Notes under the pieces: generated by a model
What the model saw: only the letters and a program-made list of their open reading frames with translations
What the model was told of the DNA's origin: nothing
The model's database searches: none
Shown here: one piece after another, positions 18,658-28,400 of the stretch
Numbering within the stretch: position 1 is the first letter of the stretch
Layout of the letters: every line of letters begins with the position of its first letter
Translations under genes and position numbers: made by a program
Origin: Opitutaceae bacterium BACL24 MAG-120322-bin51
GTDB taxonomy: Bacteria > Verrucomicrobiota > Verrucomicrobiia > Opitutales > Coraliomargaritaceae
Assembly (NCBI GenBank): GCA_905182465.1
Contig: CAJJBI010000003.1
Location: forward strand, 248,001 to 312,000
Reading direction: 5' to 3'
DNA: 64,000 bases

Positions 18658-19602
18658 TCAATGGGACTCGCCCGCTGCCAGCAGTTTGTCGAAATATGCG
18701 ATCGTCGGCTTGAGACCCTCGTCTAGTGAATACTTCGGCTCCCAACCAAGGACTTTTCTAGCCTGTGTAATATCGGGCTGGCGCTGCTTAGGGTCGTCGG
18801 ATGGTAGTGCCTCGTGGATGATCTTAGATTGGCTTCCGGTCATTTTGATGACTTTTTCGGCAAGTTCTAAAATGGTGAACTCACTAGGATTGCCTATATT
18901 GATGGGGCCTTCAGTTTCGCCCTGATCCATAAAGCGGATAAAGCCCTCGATCATATCATCACAATAACAAAATGACCGTGTCTGCTGACCTTCTCCGTAG
19001 ACGGTGATATTTTGACCTTTGAGGGCTTGCACAATAAAGTTAGAGACCACGCGTCCATCGCCAGGGCACATATTAGGGCCGTAAGTATTAAAAATACGGG
19101 CGATACGGATATCGACGCCGTTCTGCCTGCGGTAATCCATAAAGAGCGTCTCCGCACAGCGCTTACCCTCGTCATAACAGGAACGAATACCAACCGGGTT
19201 AACGTTGCCCCAGTAAGCCTCTGGCTGAGGATGGACGGAAGGATCGCCGTAAACTTCTGAGGTGGAAGCCTGGAAAATACGAGCATTCACTCGCTTGGCT
19301 AGCCCCAGGGAATTGATCGCCCCCATGACCGAAGTCTTGATCGTCTTAATTGCATTATACTGGTAATGCACGGGTGACGCGGGGCAGGCTAGGTTGTAGA
19401 TCTGGTCGCACTCAACCTTGAACGGATCGATCACATCGTGATCTATCAACTCGAAATTTGGATTTTCAAGCATCGCCTGTATATTGCGCTTATTCCCAGT
19501 GAAGAAATTATCTATGCAGATGACTTCATGGCCTTCTTCGAGGAGACGCTTTGAAAGGTGGCTACCTAGAAATCCGGCACCGCCAGTAATCAGAATACGC
19601 AT
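18658..19602 (-). CDS. UDP-glucuronate decarboxylase-like NAD-dependent epimerase/dehydratase
   Basis: 314 residues, an extended SDR. Rossmann motif GGAGFLGS (7-14), STSEVYGD (113-120, catalytic Ser/Thr), and Tyr143-xxx-Lys147 within CYDEGKR. The surrounding [12 protein letters not shown] and [10 protein letters not shown] are closest to UXS, which converts UDP-glucuronate to UDP-xylose for capsule or exopolysaccharide. It is cytoplasmic and probably monocistronic. A dTDP-glucose dehydratase or galactose epimerase is less likely because of the CPASPVHYQ and YDEGKR pattern. Confidence 0.9.
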   Translation of the reverse strand: MRILITGGAGFLGSHLSKRLLEEGHEVICIDNFFTGNKRNIQAMLENPNFELIDHDVIDPFKVECDQIYNLACPASPVHYQYNAIKTIKTSVMGAINSLGLAKRVNARIFQASTSEVYGDPSVHPQPEAYWGNVNPVGIRSCYDEGKRCAETLFMDYRRQNGVDIRIARIFNTYGPNMCPGDGRVVSNFIVQALKGQNITVYGEGQQTRSFCYCDDMIEGFIRFMDQGETEGPINIGNPSEFTILELAEKVIKMTGSQSKIIHEALPSDDPKQRQPDITQARKVLGWEPKYSLDEGLKPTIAYFDKLLAAGESH

Positions 19603-19660
19603 AGGCTTAAAACAGGTTGTGATTTAGAAGAATACAACGATATTCTCTTTATTTTTGGAC

Positions 19661-19867
19661 ATGAAAACTGAAAATTTATTAATATATCGAATCGTTATTT
19701 ACCTGCTTATTTTAAGTATGTGCCCTTTATTATTGCACGCGCAAGAGGAGCAAGCTGAAGAGTCGCCTGCGACCGAAGACATGAAACCAATAAAAAGTTC
19801 AACGGCGTCTCCCTCTCAAGACCCCGATCAAAGGGTGCGACGCTGCGCCCACGCCCTACCACTTTAA
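19661..19867 (+). CDS. short secreted hypothetical protein, possibly truncated
   Basis: 68 residues from ATG 19661. It has a clear Sec signal peptide (YRIVIYLLILSMCPLLLHAQ) followed by a Glu/Ser/Pro-rich stretch and then RVRRCAHALPL, which looks like out-of-frame sequence. It ends four bases before the helicase start. It may be a short secreted protein, or the remains of a longer one whose frame was lost near 19830. No family was recognised. Confidence 0.4.
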   Translation: MKTENLLIYRIVIYLLILSMCPLLLHAQEEQAEESPATEDMKPIKSSTASPSQDPDQRVRRCAHALPL

Positions 19868-19871
19868 AGTA

Positions 19872-22226
19872 ATGGAGCTCGATGCAAGCCAACGCAGTGT
19901 GCGCCTAAGCGTGGGTGAACTGGCTGTTTTCCGAAACCGACCGAGCCCTAGTGGTCACGGCAGTAGCCCTTGGCGGGCAGCGGTCGGCCGACAATGGCAC
20001 AAGAGCTCCGAGAGCCTAATCAAAGCCGAGCATCCTGAGGCGCGTTTCGAAGTCACCGTGAGCGCCGATTGGCGACACAGCGACTGGCTCTTTCAACTCA
20101 ATGGACGCATCGATCAACTCTTACCGACCTCGGAGGGCGTTCTAGTCCGGGAGGTCAAAACTATACGCAGCCCCCTACCCGCGCCTGACGAGACTCTGCT
20201 CGCGGACTACCCCGCCTACTTTGCCCAAGCGGCGACTTATCAAGCGATGCTCGAAGTGCTCCCCGAGTATGCGGGCCAGTTAATTACCGCAGAGGTGCAG
20301 TTTATCAACATCGAAAACGGGGCACTCCAATCCGTTTCGCTAGAATCATCAGAGCATGCCATCTTTGAACAGCAACTCGATCAACTAATCCCATTCCTAG
20401 ATGAGCGCCGTGGTAGCCTAAACCGCTTGCGTGGGGCTCAGATTAAACCCGCATTTGATGCCCTACGAGTCGGTCAAGCCGAGCTTTTTCAAACACTGCA
20501 CAGTGCAGCGCTCCAATCGCGCCATGTTCTCGCGCAGGCACCCACGGGCTTTGGTAAAACTGGAATCGTCCTAGAACATGCGCTGAAACACATGCAAAGT
20601 GGCCTCTACGAGCGTTGTATTTACCTAAGCAGTAAATCAACTGGTCAGCTTGAGACGATCCGTCAACTCAAGCAAATGATTGGCCATGACCTGCGCTACA
20701 TCCAAATGCGAAATCGCAGTGAGCATCGGATCGACAGCGAACGCCACACTTGCACAGGCGATAAGCGCTGTGATGATGAGCTCGGCCAAAACTGGCGAGA
20801 AGCCGACATTCGAGCACCCGAACTGTTCGATGATGGTAGCTTAGAAATAGCCCGCGCCCAAGAAATTGGCGCAACCACAGGCATCTGCCCCTACACATTG
20901 ACCAAAGCATGCTTACCCTTTGCCGAAATATGGATCGGCGATAGTAATTATATCTTTTCCCCTGATAGCCGACCCGTCTTCATGGAAGCTCAGGGCTTTG
21001 ACCCAGGGCGCACCTTACTAATCGTCGACGAAGCCCATAACTTGCCAGACCGCACCGCCGACTGTTTGAGTCTAGAGCTCGCTAGTGCCGACCTGCTCTT
21101 TGCGATCGAAGAGCTACGTGCCCATGGAGCCTCTCGCCGCCTACTCGCCACAGCGACAGAACTCTGCCGCTGGATCGAAAGCCTTAGCCCGAAACAGACA
21201 CTGACTGGCAACCACTTCTACGCCGGCCAAGATCTCTGCGAAGATTTTTCTGAACAGCTAAAACTAGCAGCCTTCGATTATGATGCCACTGCTCCATTCG
21301 CGATCAAACTAATAAGAAGCATCCCTAAACTAAGCGAAACGCTTTCCTCGCCCTCGCAACAATACCTGCACTGGGTGCCTCGCAGCGGAGTCGTCGCTGC
21401 CACCTGCCTAGACGCCAGCGAATGGATAGCTGAGTGCCTTAAGCCTTTTGGGGGCAGCATAATGATGTCGGCTACCCTATCGCCTTTTGAGAGCTATCAG
21501 AAAAGCTGCGGGCTAGATAAAGAGTCCGTCACCATAGCCCAAGCGCAGACTCCTTGGCGCGACGAAGCTTACGATGTAGCCATCGATTGCCGTGTCGACA
21601 CACGCCTCAGCAAGCGAGAAAGCCATTACGAGACGACCGCCCGCACAATTGTCGAGCTTATCCAATATAATGCGGGCGAAACAATCGCCGTATTTTTCGC
21701 ATCCTACCTCTATGCAGAAAACATACAGGCCTATATTGAAGCGCTCGCTCCTGAGCTTCGAATAAAGCGACAACCACGCGGTGTGAATCTTACCGAGCAG
21801 TCTACCTTCATCGATGAAGGGTTATTGATGGCCGACGCACTTTTTCTAATTCTTGGTAGTAGTTATGCTGAGGGGATTGATCAACTAGGCGGACGTGTCG
21901 AACAAATCATGATCGTAGGGCCCGCACTTCCAGAGGTAAACCTCATCCAAAAAAAGAAAATGGAAGACCATGTTAGCCTATCGCGAGACGAAGCCTTTCG
22001 CGATATCTACATCCGCCCAGCCATGCGACGTATTCATCAAGCACTTGGGCGTATAGTCCGTGCACCTGGACATACCGCGCGCGTCCTGCTCCATTGTAAG
22101 CGTTTTGCCGAAGATGCCTACCAGCGCGAACTCGCCCCTGAATATCAAAGTGATTGCCAACTACTTAAGGATGAGGACCTTTTCCGTTGGCTAAATTCAA
22201 GTAAATCTAGCAATAAGGTCATTTAA
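19872..22226 (+). CDS. PD-(D/E)XK nuclease fused to XPD/DinG-type Fe-S helicase
   Basis: 784 residues. Residues 1-100 hold a RecB/Cas4-like nuclease core: Asp81 in NGRIDQL and Glu94-Val-Lys96 in VREVKT. From about 195 on there is an SF2 helicase: Walker A APTGFGKTG (223-231), DEAH (386-389), motif V SSYAEGID and motif VI QALGRIVRAPG. Four cysteines (294, 300, 339, 347) lie between Walker A and DEAH, as in the [4Fe-4S] domain of XPD/DinG, so it probably unwinds DNA 5' to 3'. Joined to a nuclease, it recalls Dna2 or AddB logic in repair or defence. The start at 19872 is chosen because RLSVGELAVF just after it resembles the helicase family N-terminus. Confidence 0.85.
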   Translation: MELDASQRSVRLSVGELAVFRNRPSPSGHGSSPWRAAVGRQWHKSSESLIKAEHPEARFEVTVSADWRHSDWLFQLNGRIDQLLPTSEGVLVREVKTIRSPLPAPDETLLADYPAYFAQAATYQAMLEVLPEYAGQLITAEVQFINIENGALQSVSLESSEHAIFEQQLDQLIPFLDERRGSLNRLRGAQIKPAFDALRVGQAELFQTLHSAALQSRHVLAQAPTGFGKTGIVLEHALKHMQSGLYERCIYLSSKSTGQLETIRQLKQMIGHDLRYIQMRNRSEHRIDSERHTCTGDKRCDDELGQNWREADIRAPELFDDGSLEIARAQEIGATTGICPYTLTKACLPFAEIWIGDSNYIFSPDSRPVFMEAQGFDPGRTLLIVDEAHNLPDRTADCLSLELASADLLFAIEELRAHGASRRLLATATELCRWIESLSPKQTLTGNHFYAGQDLCEDFSEQLKLAAFDYDATAPFAIKLIRSIPKLSETLSSPSQQYLHWVPRSGVVAATCLDASEWIAECLKPFGGSIMMSATLSPFESYQKSCGLDKESVTIAQAQTPWRDEAYDVAIDCRVDTRLSKRESHYETTARTIVELIQYNAGETIAVFFASYLYAENIQAYIEALAPELRIKRQPRGVNLTEQSTFIDEGLLMADALFLILGSSYAEGIDQLGGRVEQIMIVGPALPEVNLIQKKKMEDHVSLSRDEAFRDIYIRPAMRRIHQALGRIVRAPGHTARVLLHCKRFAEDAYQRELAPEYQSDCQLLKDEDLFRWLNSSKSSNKVI

Positions 22227-22342
22227 ATATTGAATGAGTCGCGATCGCTACGCCGTTACTCGATAAGTTGGCGAAGTTTTCTGCACAATTTACTACAAAC
22301 AAACAATACATCTGATTCTTCTCACTACCTAGAGGCAAAATT

Positions 22343-22819
22343 ATGGCACGTTCAAAAGCAAATAAAGGGATCAGCCGGATCGATTCTGGCTCTACTCACG
22401 GCTGGTTTGTTCGCGGCTATCGCAACGGCAAGACCTACTCCAGACTATTTAGCGATCGGAAATCTGGAGGCAAAGGAAAGGCACAAAATCTAGCAAAGTC
22501 TTATCGAGATGAACTTAATCATGAGCTTGAATCAATTCAGAAGAAGCCGCGTCAACGTCGAATCGTAGTTTCTGATTCTCGCAACACAAGTGGAGAACTA
22601 GGGGTTTCTCGCACGATTAAAATGGGGCCCAATGGCACAAAGCATGAATGTTTCTCCGTCAGCTGGCGTCCAGAACCTGGCGTGCAGAAGTGCACCTCCT
22701 TCTCAATAAAGAAATACGGCGAAAAGAAAGCCTTTAAATTAGCTGTTGAACATCGCCGAAACATGATGCGCGAGGTTCATGGCCCCAACTTCTACCGCCG
22801 GCTAAGCAAGCGTAAGTAG
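22343..22819 (+). CDS. protein with two AP2-like DNA-binding repeats
   Basis: 158 basic residues. The sequence appears to contain two related units: GISRIDSGSTHGWFVRGYRNGK...AKSYRDEL (about 9-60) and GVSRTIKMGPNGTKHECFSVSW...AVEHRRNM (about 87-142). Each starts with G-[IV]-S-R and has beta strands followed by an amphipathic helix. This matches bacterial AP2/ERF-like domains, which in plants and homing endonucleases bind DNA. The C-terminus is very basic (FYRRLSKRK). No nuclease or integrase domain is attached. It follows the helicase after 116 bases on the same strand, so the two may be linked, but a separate promoter is possible. An imperfect ACCCAA/TTGGGT repeat with a T-run (about 22828-22873) may be its terminator. 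Confidence 0.7.
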   Translation: MARSKANKGISRIDSGSTHGWFVRGYRNGKTYSRLFSDRKSGGKGKAQNLAKSYRDELNHELESIQKKPRQRRIVVSDSRNTSGELGVSRTIKMGPNGTKHECFSVSWRPEPGVQKCTSFSIKKYGEKKAFKLAVEHRRNMMREVHGPNFYRRLSKRK

Positions 22820-22972
22820 TCTATCACCCAAACACAATTTATAGAGATTTATTGGGTCTGCGCTTTTTTATTTCAGAATATAAAAGTATAGGGATCAGCC
22901 TCATCAAAGAACCCCTATTTTTATATTTGTAAATACCCTCTACATTTCAAAATTCAACTTGAACTTAAAAGA

Positions 22973-23365
22973 TTACCCGCCAGCTCGAACGGCTTGATAG
23001 CCTCTAAGCTTAAGTTCCGCGGATACTCGGTCGCAGACATCGCCTTGTAGTTCGACAACGCGGCCTTTCAATGTGCCACCACAGGCACAGATTTTCTTTA
23101 GCTCAAATGTCATCGCCACCAGCGTGCTTAAGGGAATATGCGAAGGGAACTCTTTGAGCGTAGTCACTGTCTTTCCTCCTCGGCCCGCCTTTTCACGACG
23201 AACCTCAACACGACCTTTCGACTTCTTTTGCGCAGACCTCTTTTGCGACGATGGAGCGCGAGGCCTTATTTCGCCGTCAGGTAATCCGGCCCCATCTAGA
23301 GTAGAAAATGGGTTCGCACCTAATGCGTCGCCACCTCCGGTGTTAATTTTGTGCTTCTTACTCAT
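22973..23365 (-). CDS. yciH: SUI1/YciH-family translation initiation factor-like protein
   Basis: About 130 residues from ATG 23365 (MSKKHK). The N-terminal half is basic and low complexity (RPRAPSSQKRSAQKKSKGRVEV). The C-terminal half is the SUI1/eIF1 fold: KTVTTLKEFP, LKKICACGGTLKGRVVELQGD and LKLRGYQAVRAG. Bacterial YciH can influence initiation fidelity. Its ATG overlaps the stop of the gene upstream (23362-23574) by four bases, which indicates translational coupling. Confidence 0.9.
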   Translation of the reverse strand: MSKKHKINTGGGDALGANPFSTLDGAGLPDGEIRPRAPSSQKRSAQKKSKGRVEVRREKAGRGGKTVTTLKEFPSHIPLSTLVAMTFELKKICACGGTLKGRVVELQGDVCDRVSAELKLRGYQAVRAGG

Positions 23366-23574
23366 GCATGGTGCGGGGTTGAAGGGTCTTCGATCCATGC
23401 TAGGGCCTTAACATAGCTTCGCTTGCTTAAATAGTGCTTTAGTCGTTCAGGCGCATCTACGGACTTTGCCATCTCATCTAGCCTCGCCAAGACTTGCGCC
23501 ATTGTTTCAGTTGGTTCGATCGTTCGCTTGCCAGTGATACACTCTAAATCACTTTTTAATTGCTCCATCGTCAT
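23362..23574 (-). CDS. small hypothetical protein coupled to the SUI1-like gene
   Basis: 70 residues from ATG 23574 (MTMEQLKSDLE); the next in-frame ATG is two codons later, and the open frame extends to 23622 without a better start. The product is hydrophilic and helical, with KHYLSKRSYVKALAWIED near the end, and has no cysteine pair or membrane segment. It overlaps the SUI1-like start by ATGA, so both are made from one message. Function unknown. Confidence 0.6.
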   Translation of the reverse strand: MTMEQLKSDLECITGKRTIEPTETMAQVLARLDEMAKSVDAPERLKHYLSKRSYVKALAWIEDPSTPHHA

Positions 23575-23768
23575 AGCAATTAAGCAAAGACCTAAATCAC
23601 TAAGGGCAAGCGTGTTTAGCAAGTTAACCCTCCTGCAGCGCAGAAGCCGATGGCGTGATTGGAAACTAAATACGTAATGATGATTAAATAATCATCTAGG
23701 AATTATAAACGGCACTCACTTGAACAAATTCAAAAAACACGCTATTTAATAACAGATACCATCTAGAC

Positions 23769-24320
23769 ATGATCCACTCTTCTAACACTAGCAGCCGCTC
23801 AATCTTCATTCTAGCACTCTGGAGTCTACTTTTTACTAAGTGCTTCACATTAGAGTATTTAGTCCGGCACTATGAGGCACCGATCAACAGCTTAAGTTAT
23901 GTCTGGGCACTTTCGATCGCCATGGCGGGTGTCGCGACCGCTGTATATGCGAATATACAAGCTGAAGTGCGCACTAAGCTTCTCAAGCACCCTAATTTCT
24001 TGGTAATCCTCACATTAGCCTTATTTATAGTTATTTTAGTCGTAAAAAGCCTATTAGCAAAGGACGGAGTCTCTCATAGTCTTGCGCTGGCTGCCACGGG
24101 ACTCTCCATCATTCAATTATTGATACACGGCAAAGACCTAAAACCACGATCAATCGGCATCTCCATAAGTTGGTTTGTAGCCGCGGTAGCTATCCTAAAT
24201 ACAGCTCAGCCACTGGCCTTTCTTGTTTTCGCTATCAGTATTTGTATTATCTCATTTCTCCCTAGGTTCGCTCAGTTTGTAGCGCTTCGCCGAGGCAAAC
24301 TCGATAGCCAGGCCAGTTAA
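23769..24320 (+). CDS. polytopic membrane protein of unknown function
   Basis: 183 residues with about six hydrophobic helices (around 12-30, 42-62, 75-95, 103-120, 127-147 and 150-168) separated by short loops, and a basic C-terminal tail (ALRRGKLD). There are no catalytic motifs, no conserved charged residues within helices, and no family I recognise. It stands between the divergent SUI1 operon and the glycosylase gene. The hydrophobic pattern and normal codon use support a real inner-membrane protein. Confidence 0.6.
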   Translation: MIHSSNTSSRSIFILALWSLLFTKCFTLEYLVRHYEAPINSLSYVWALSIAMAGVATAVYANIQAEVRTKLLKHPNFLVILTLALFIVILVVKSLLAKDGVSHSLALAATGLSIIQLLIHGKDLKPRSIGISISWFVAAVAILNTAQPLAFLVFAISICIISFLPRFAQFVALRRGKLDSQAS

Positions 24321-24399
24321 AGGACTTTGCTTGCTACAATTATAATAAAGTCCTGAAAAGTGGCTCGACGCATCCAAGCCCATCAACAACATTAGCTTT

Positions 24400-25317
24400 A
24401 TGTCCTCAGGTCTGGAAGCAATTGCAAATGAGCTACGGCGATTACAACGCGATGGCGTGAATCGAGTCTTCGTTGAAGACGATACGATGCAGTTGATCGT
24501 GCCCAAAAAAGACGTGGTCGCACGAAGTCGTTTGCCCGACTTACAATCGGGTCGACCCGCTCAAAATCCTAAACTACCAGAGGAAGGTAAAGACAGCCCT
24601 ACTCCCCCCGTAAAAAGTGTCACTAAAACCGTTACGACTCCCAAAGTGGCCCCACTTCCTGAGTCTCCAGAGATCGAACTCCCCGAGGGCGACGCGGCTA
24701 GCCAACTAGCATGGCTAAAAGACCGCGTGCTCGCATGCGAAGTCTGCAAAGAACACCTTAGCGATGACGGGAAAATCGTCTTCGGCACCGGTTCATCCCA
24801 GGCCGATATTTTCTTTTGCGGCGAAGCCCCCGATGCTGATGAAGAGCGCGAAGGCGAAGCCTTCATTGGCAAGCCTGGTCAACTACTGACCAAAATCACT
24901 AGCGCGATGGGGCTCTCTAGCGAAAACGTCTTCACCACCAATATTTTGAAGTGGCGCCCTGAGCACAATAAACCCTACGGCAACCGTCCACCCACGCTCG
25001 ACGAAATGCGTTTCTGCCTGCCCTACCTCAAAGCCCAGATCAAAATTATCCAGCCGAAGGTCATCGTCGCTCTCGGCAACACCACCGTGTCAGGGCTCCT
25101 CGGCCATGACCCAGCGCGCAAGATGGGCTCCGTCCGCGGCACTTGGGATCAGTTCGAGACTATTCCCGTTATGATAACCTTCCATCCTTCTTACCTCCTC
25201 CGCAATGGCACACTCAAGACCAAGCGGATGGTTTGGGAGGACATGCTTCAAGTCATGGAGAAATGCTCCTTAAAAATCAGTGATCAACAGCGCGGATTCT
25301 TTCTTCCTAAATCCTAG
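24400..25317 (+). CDS. uracil-DNA glycosylase, family 4/5 type, with N-terminal extension
   Basis: 305 residues. The first 100 or so are a low-complexity Pro/Thr/Lys linker after a short helical start. The catalytic domain follows: GEAPDADEE (motif A), FIGKPGQLL, TNILKWRPEHN, and HPSYLLRN (motif B). It removes uracil from DNA in base-excision repair. CEVC and the Cys in FCLPYL fit Fe-S ligands, but many family-4 enzymes have Cys where this one has Trp in KWRPE, so cluster binding is uncertain. It lies upstream of hrpA after 149 bases. Confidence 0.9.
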   Translation: MSSGLEAIANELRRLQRDGVNRVFVEDDTMQLIVPKKDVVARSRLPDLQSGRPAQNPKLPEEGKDSPTPPVKSVTKTVTTPKVAPLPESPEIELPEGDAASQLAWLKDRVLACEVCKEHLSDDGKIVFGTGSSQADIFFCGEAPDADEEREGEAFIGKPGQLLTKITSAMGLSSENVFTTNILKWRPEHNKPYGNRPPTLDEMRFCLPYLKAQIKIIQPKVIVALGNTTVSGLLGHDPARKMGSVRGTWDQFETIPVMITFHPSYLLRNGTLKTKRMVWEDMLQVMEKCSLKISDQQRGFFLPKS

Positions 25318-25466
25318 CTAAGCCCATGGCCTCTGGGCATTCGAAGCAGCCAGAATAAATAATTCACCAAAATCACCTTCCAACACAGGCACGATGTCTG
25401 TGTTTTTTATTTTTTATCCACCGCACACTCCCAGTTCCTACCTACTCTGATGACCTGCCAATACAT

Positions 25467-28400
25467 TTGAGGCGGGAGGAGATTGTGCGAACAATTCGAG
25501 AGAACCAAGTTGTCATCATCGCAGGGGAGACGGGCTCGGGGAAAACGACGCAAATACCCAAGTTTCTTCTCGAATGTGGGCTTGGAAAAAAGGGTTTTAT
25601 AGGCTGCACGCAACCCCGCCGCGTGGCAGCACTATCAGTCGCACAAAGGATCGCAGAGGAACTAGGTCTAAACTACGGGCACGAGGTTGGAGCAAAAATT
25701 CGTTTCACCGACCAGACGCAGGCCAACACCGTGATTAAAGTAATGACCGATGGGATCCTGCTAAATGAATTACAAGACGACCCAATGTTACGTGCCTATG
25801 AGGCAATCGTCATCGACGAAGCGCATGAACGTAGTCTCAACATCGACTTTATACTCGGCTGTTTACGTCAGCTCACAGAGCGACGCAACGACCTTAAAAT
25901 TATCATCACTTCGGCCACCATCGATACGGCTAGTTTTGCTAAGGCTTTTGACGATGCCCCAGTCATCGAAGTATCAGGGCGTATGTATCCTGTGGAAACA
26001 TTTTACCACCCATCCAGCGATAAGGCAGATGGCGATTATATCGACGTAGCTACCGAGGTGATCACCGAGATCATCGATCATAACCGCGAGGGTGATATCC
26101 TCGTCTTCCTCCCTGGTGAGCGCGACATCCACGAACTACGCCGTCAACTCGAAGACAGCCCAGCCAGACAGTGCGACTTACTGCCGCTCTTTGGTCGCCT
26201 TGCTAACGCCGACCAACAGCGCATTTTCCACCCTGGTGGCAGGCGCCGCATCATCCTCTCGACAAACATCGCCGAAACATCACTCACCGTGCCTGGTATT
26301 CGCTACGTTGTCGATACAGGCCTAGCTCGCGTCAGTCGCTACAGCCCACACTCACGCACTCAACGCTTGCCAATTGAGCCCATCGCGCAATCCAGCGCCG
26401 AACAGCGCAAAGGCCGTTGCGGACGTGTCAGCAACGGTGTTTGTTATCGCCTCTACGATGAACAGAACTTCCTCGGACGCCCCCGCTATACCACGCCCGA
26501 GATCCACCGTTCCAATCTCGCATCTGTCATCCTGCGGATGATGGCCTTTAGGCTGGGCGATATTCGTACTTTTCCCTTCATTGATCCACCCGCAGAGAAT
26601 GCGATTGTAGGTGGCTACCGCTTACTGGCTGAGCTCGGCGCCGTAGTGGCTGACGACGAAAGCCCAAATGCCGATGACTATCGGCTAAGCAGACTCGGTC
26701 GTCGTCTTGCTCAACTACCGGTCGACCCCACCGTTGGTCGCATGCTTCTACAAGCCCAGCGAGAAGACGCAGTAAGCGAAGTGCTCATCATCGCATCAGG
26801 CCTGTCAATCCAAGACCCCCGCGAACGGCCTGCCGACCAAGCAAAAGAAGCTGATGAAATGCACAAGCAATTCAACCATCCTGAGTCAGACTTCCTCGCA
26901 CTACTCAATATTTGGAATACCTTCCACGAAAAGCTAGATACCCTCACACAGAATAAACTGCGCAAATTCTGTAAAAGCCATTTCCTCGCCTATCAGCGCA
27001 TGCGCGAGTGGCAAGATATCCATAAGCAACTGGAGCGTGTGCTAAAGAGTCTTAAAATTAAGCCCTCACCACCCACCACTCACCAATCAGCACTTCAAAG
27101 CTACGTCGCCATCCATCGCTCCATCCTCACCGGCCTCCTAAGCAACGTCGCGCACAAAGAAGAAGAGCACAATTACCGCGGCTCCCGAAACCGTAAGGCT
27201 CTCCTTTTTCCTGGCTCAGCTCTTTTTGATCACGAGACGGCTAAAAAACAGCGCAAAGCTTCCTACGCCAAAAAGACAAAGCCTAAGCCCGCCAAAACAA
27301 CCGCTCCCCAGTGGATCGTCTGTGGTGAGTGGATGGAGACCAGTCGACTCTTCGCGCGCACCGCGGCCAAGATCGATGTCGAATGGATCGAAGACCTCGC
27401 TGGCGATCTTCTGCAAATCCGCCACTCCGAGCCCACATGGAGCAGCAAGCTTGCCTCCGTGCTTTGCAAAGAGCGCCGCATTCTATTTGGCCTCGAGATC
27501 AGGCGCAGTCAAATCAACTACAGTCGAATCGAACCCGAAGAGGCGACCGACATTTTCATCCGTAACGGCTTAATCGAAGGTGGGATCAAAGAGCGCCCAA
27601 AATTCTTCGAGCATAATTTAAAGCTAAAAGAAGCCGCCGAGTCCGAGCTCGCACGCCGCCGTAGTGGTTCTGCTGTTTGGGTCGAAGACAATCTCTTTGC
27701 ATTCTATCAAAAACGGATCCAAGCCGTCGGCTCCTTCGCTGAACTGAAAGGCTACGCCAAGAAACACCACGGCGGTTCGCTCGACTTCCTCAAAGCCGAA
27801 GAAGACGACCTGCTGCCACCCGACGATAGTGGCCTGACGACCGAAGATTTCCCCCGCGCCCTAGAACTTGGCGGCAGCGAAATCCCGCTCCATTACTGCA
27901 ACGTACCCGGAACGGAAGAAGATGGTGTCACTTTGCGCCTACCTTTGTCGCAGGTCGATGTCATCGGCCAAGGCACGCTCGACTGGGCGGTGCCTGGCCA
28001 CCTTAAAGAAAAGATCGAGTGCCTCCTCCGCGCCCTTCCTAAGCATATTCGTATCCGCCTACACCCGCTCAAAGAACGTGCCAGTGAGCTGAAAGCCAAA
28101 CTTATGCCTAGCGAGCGACCACTGACTGAACAAGTTAGCGAACTACTACGCTGTGATTACGGCATTGAGACCTACAATGACCATTGGAATAAAGCGCAAC
28201 TGCCCGAACATCTCAAACCGCGTATCCAAATTGAGAATATAAAGGGTGAAACCCTCGCGCAAAGCCGTGACCTTGATGGCTTGCGTCAGCAGTTACGATC
28301 GATGAGAAAGCAAGCCGCTGTTGGCGATGGACTTGATGCCATCCCAGCATGGCAAGTAGCAGCCTCGAGATACGAACGCGAAAATTTGACCTCTTGGAAC

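Noticed and set aside
19655-22226. one continuous gene from the secreted stub into the helicase
   Set aside because: A signal peptide on a cytoplasmic nuclease-helicase makes no sense, and the helicase has its own ATG with a family-like N-terminus.
22230-22493. 87-codon frame before and overlapping the AP2 gene
   Set aside because: It starts with an unsupported TTG and overlaps the AP2 coding sequence, which is coherent in its own frame.
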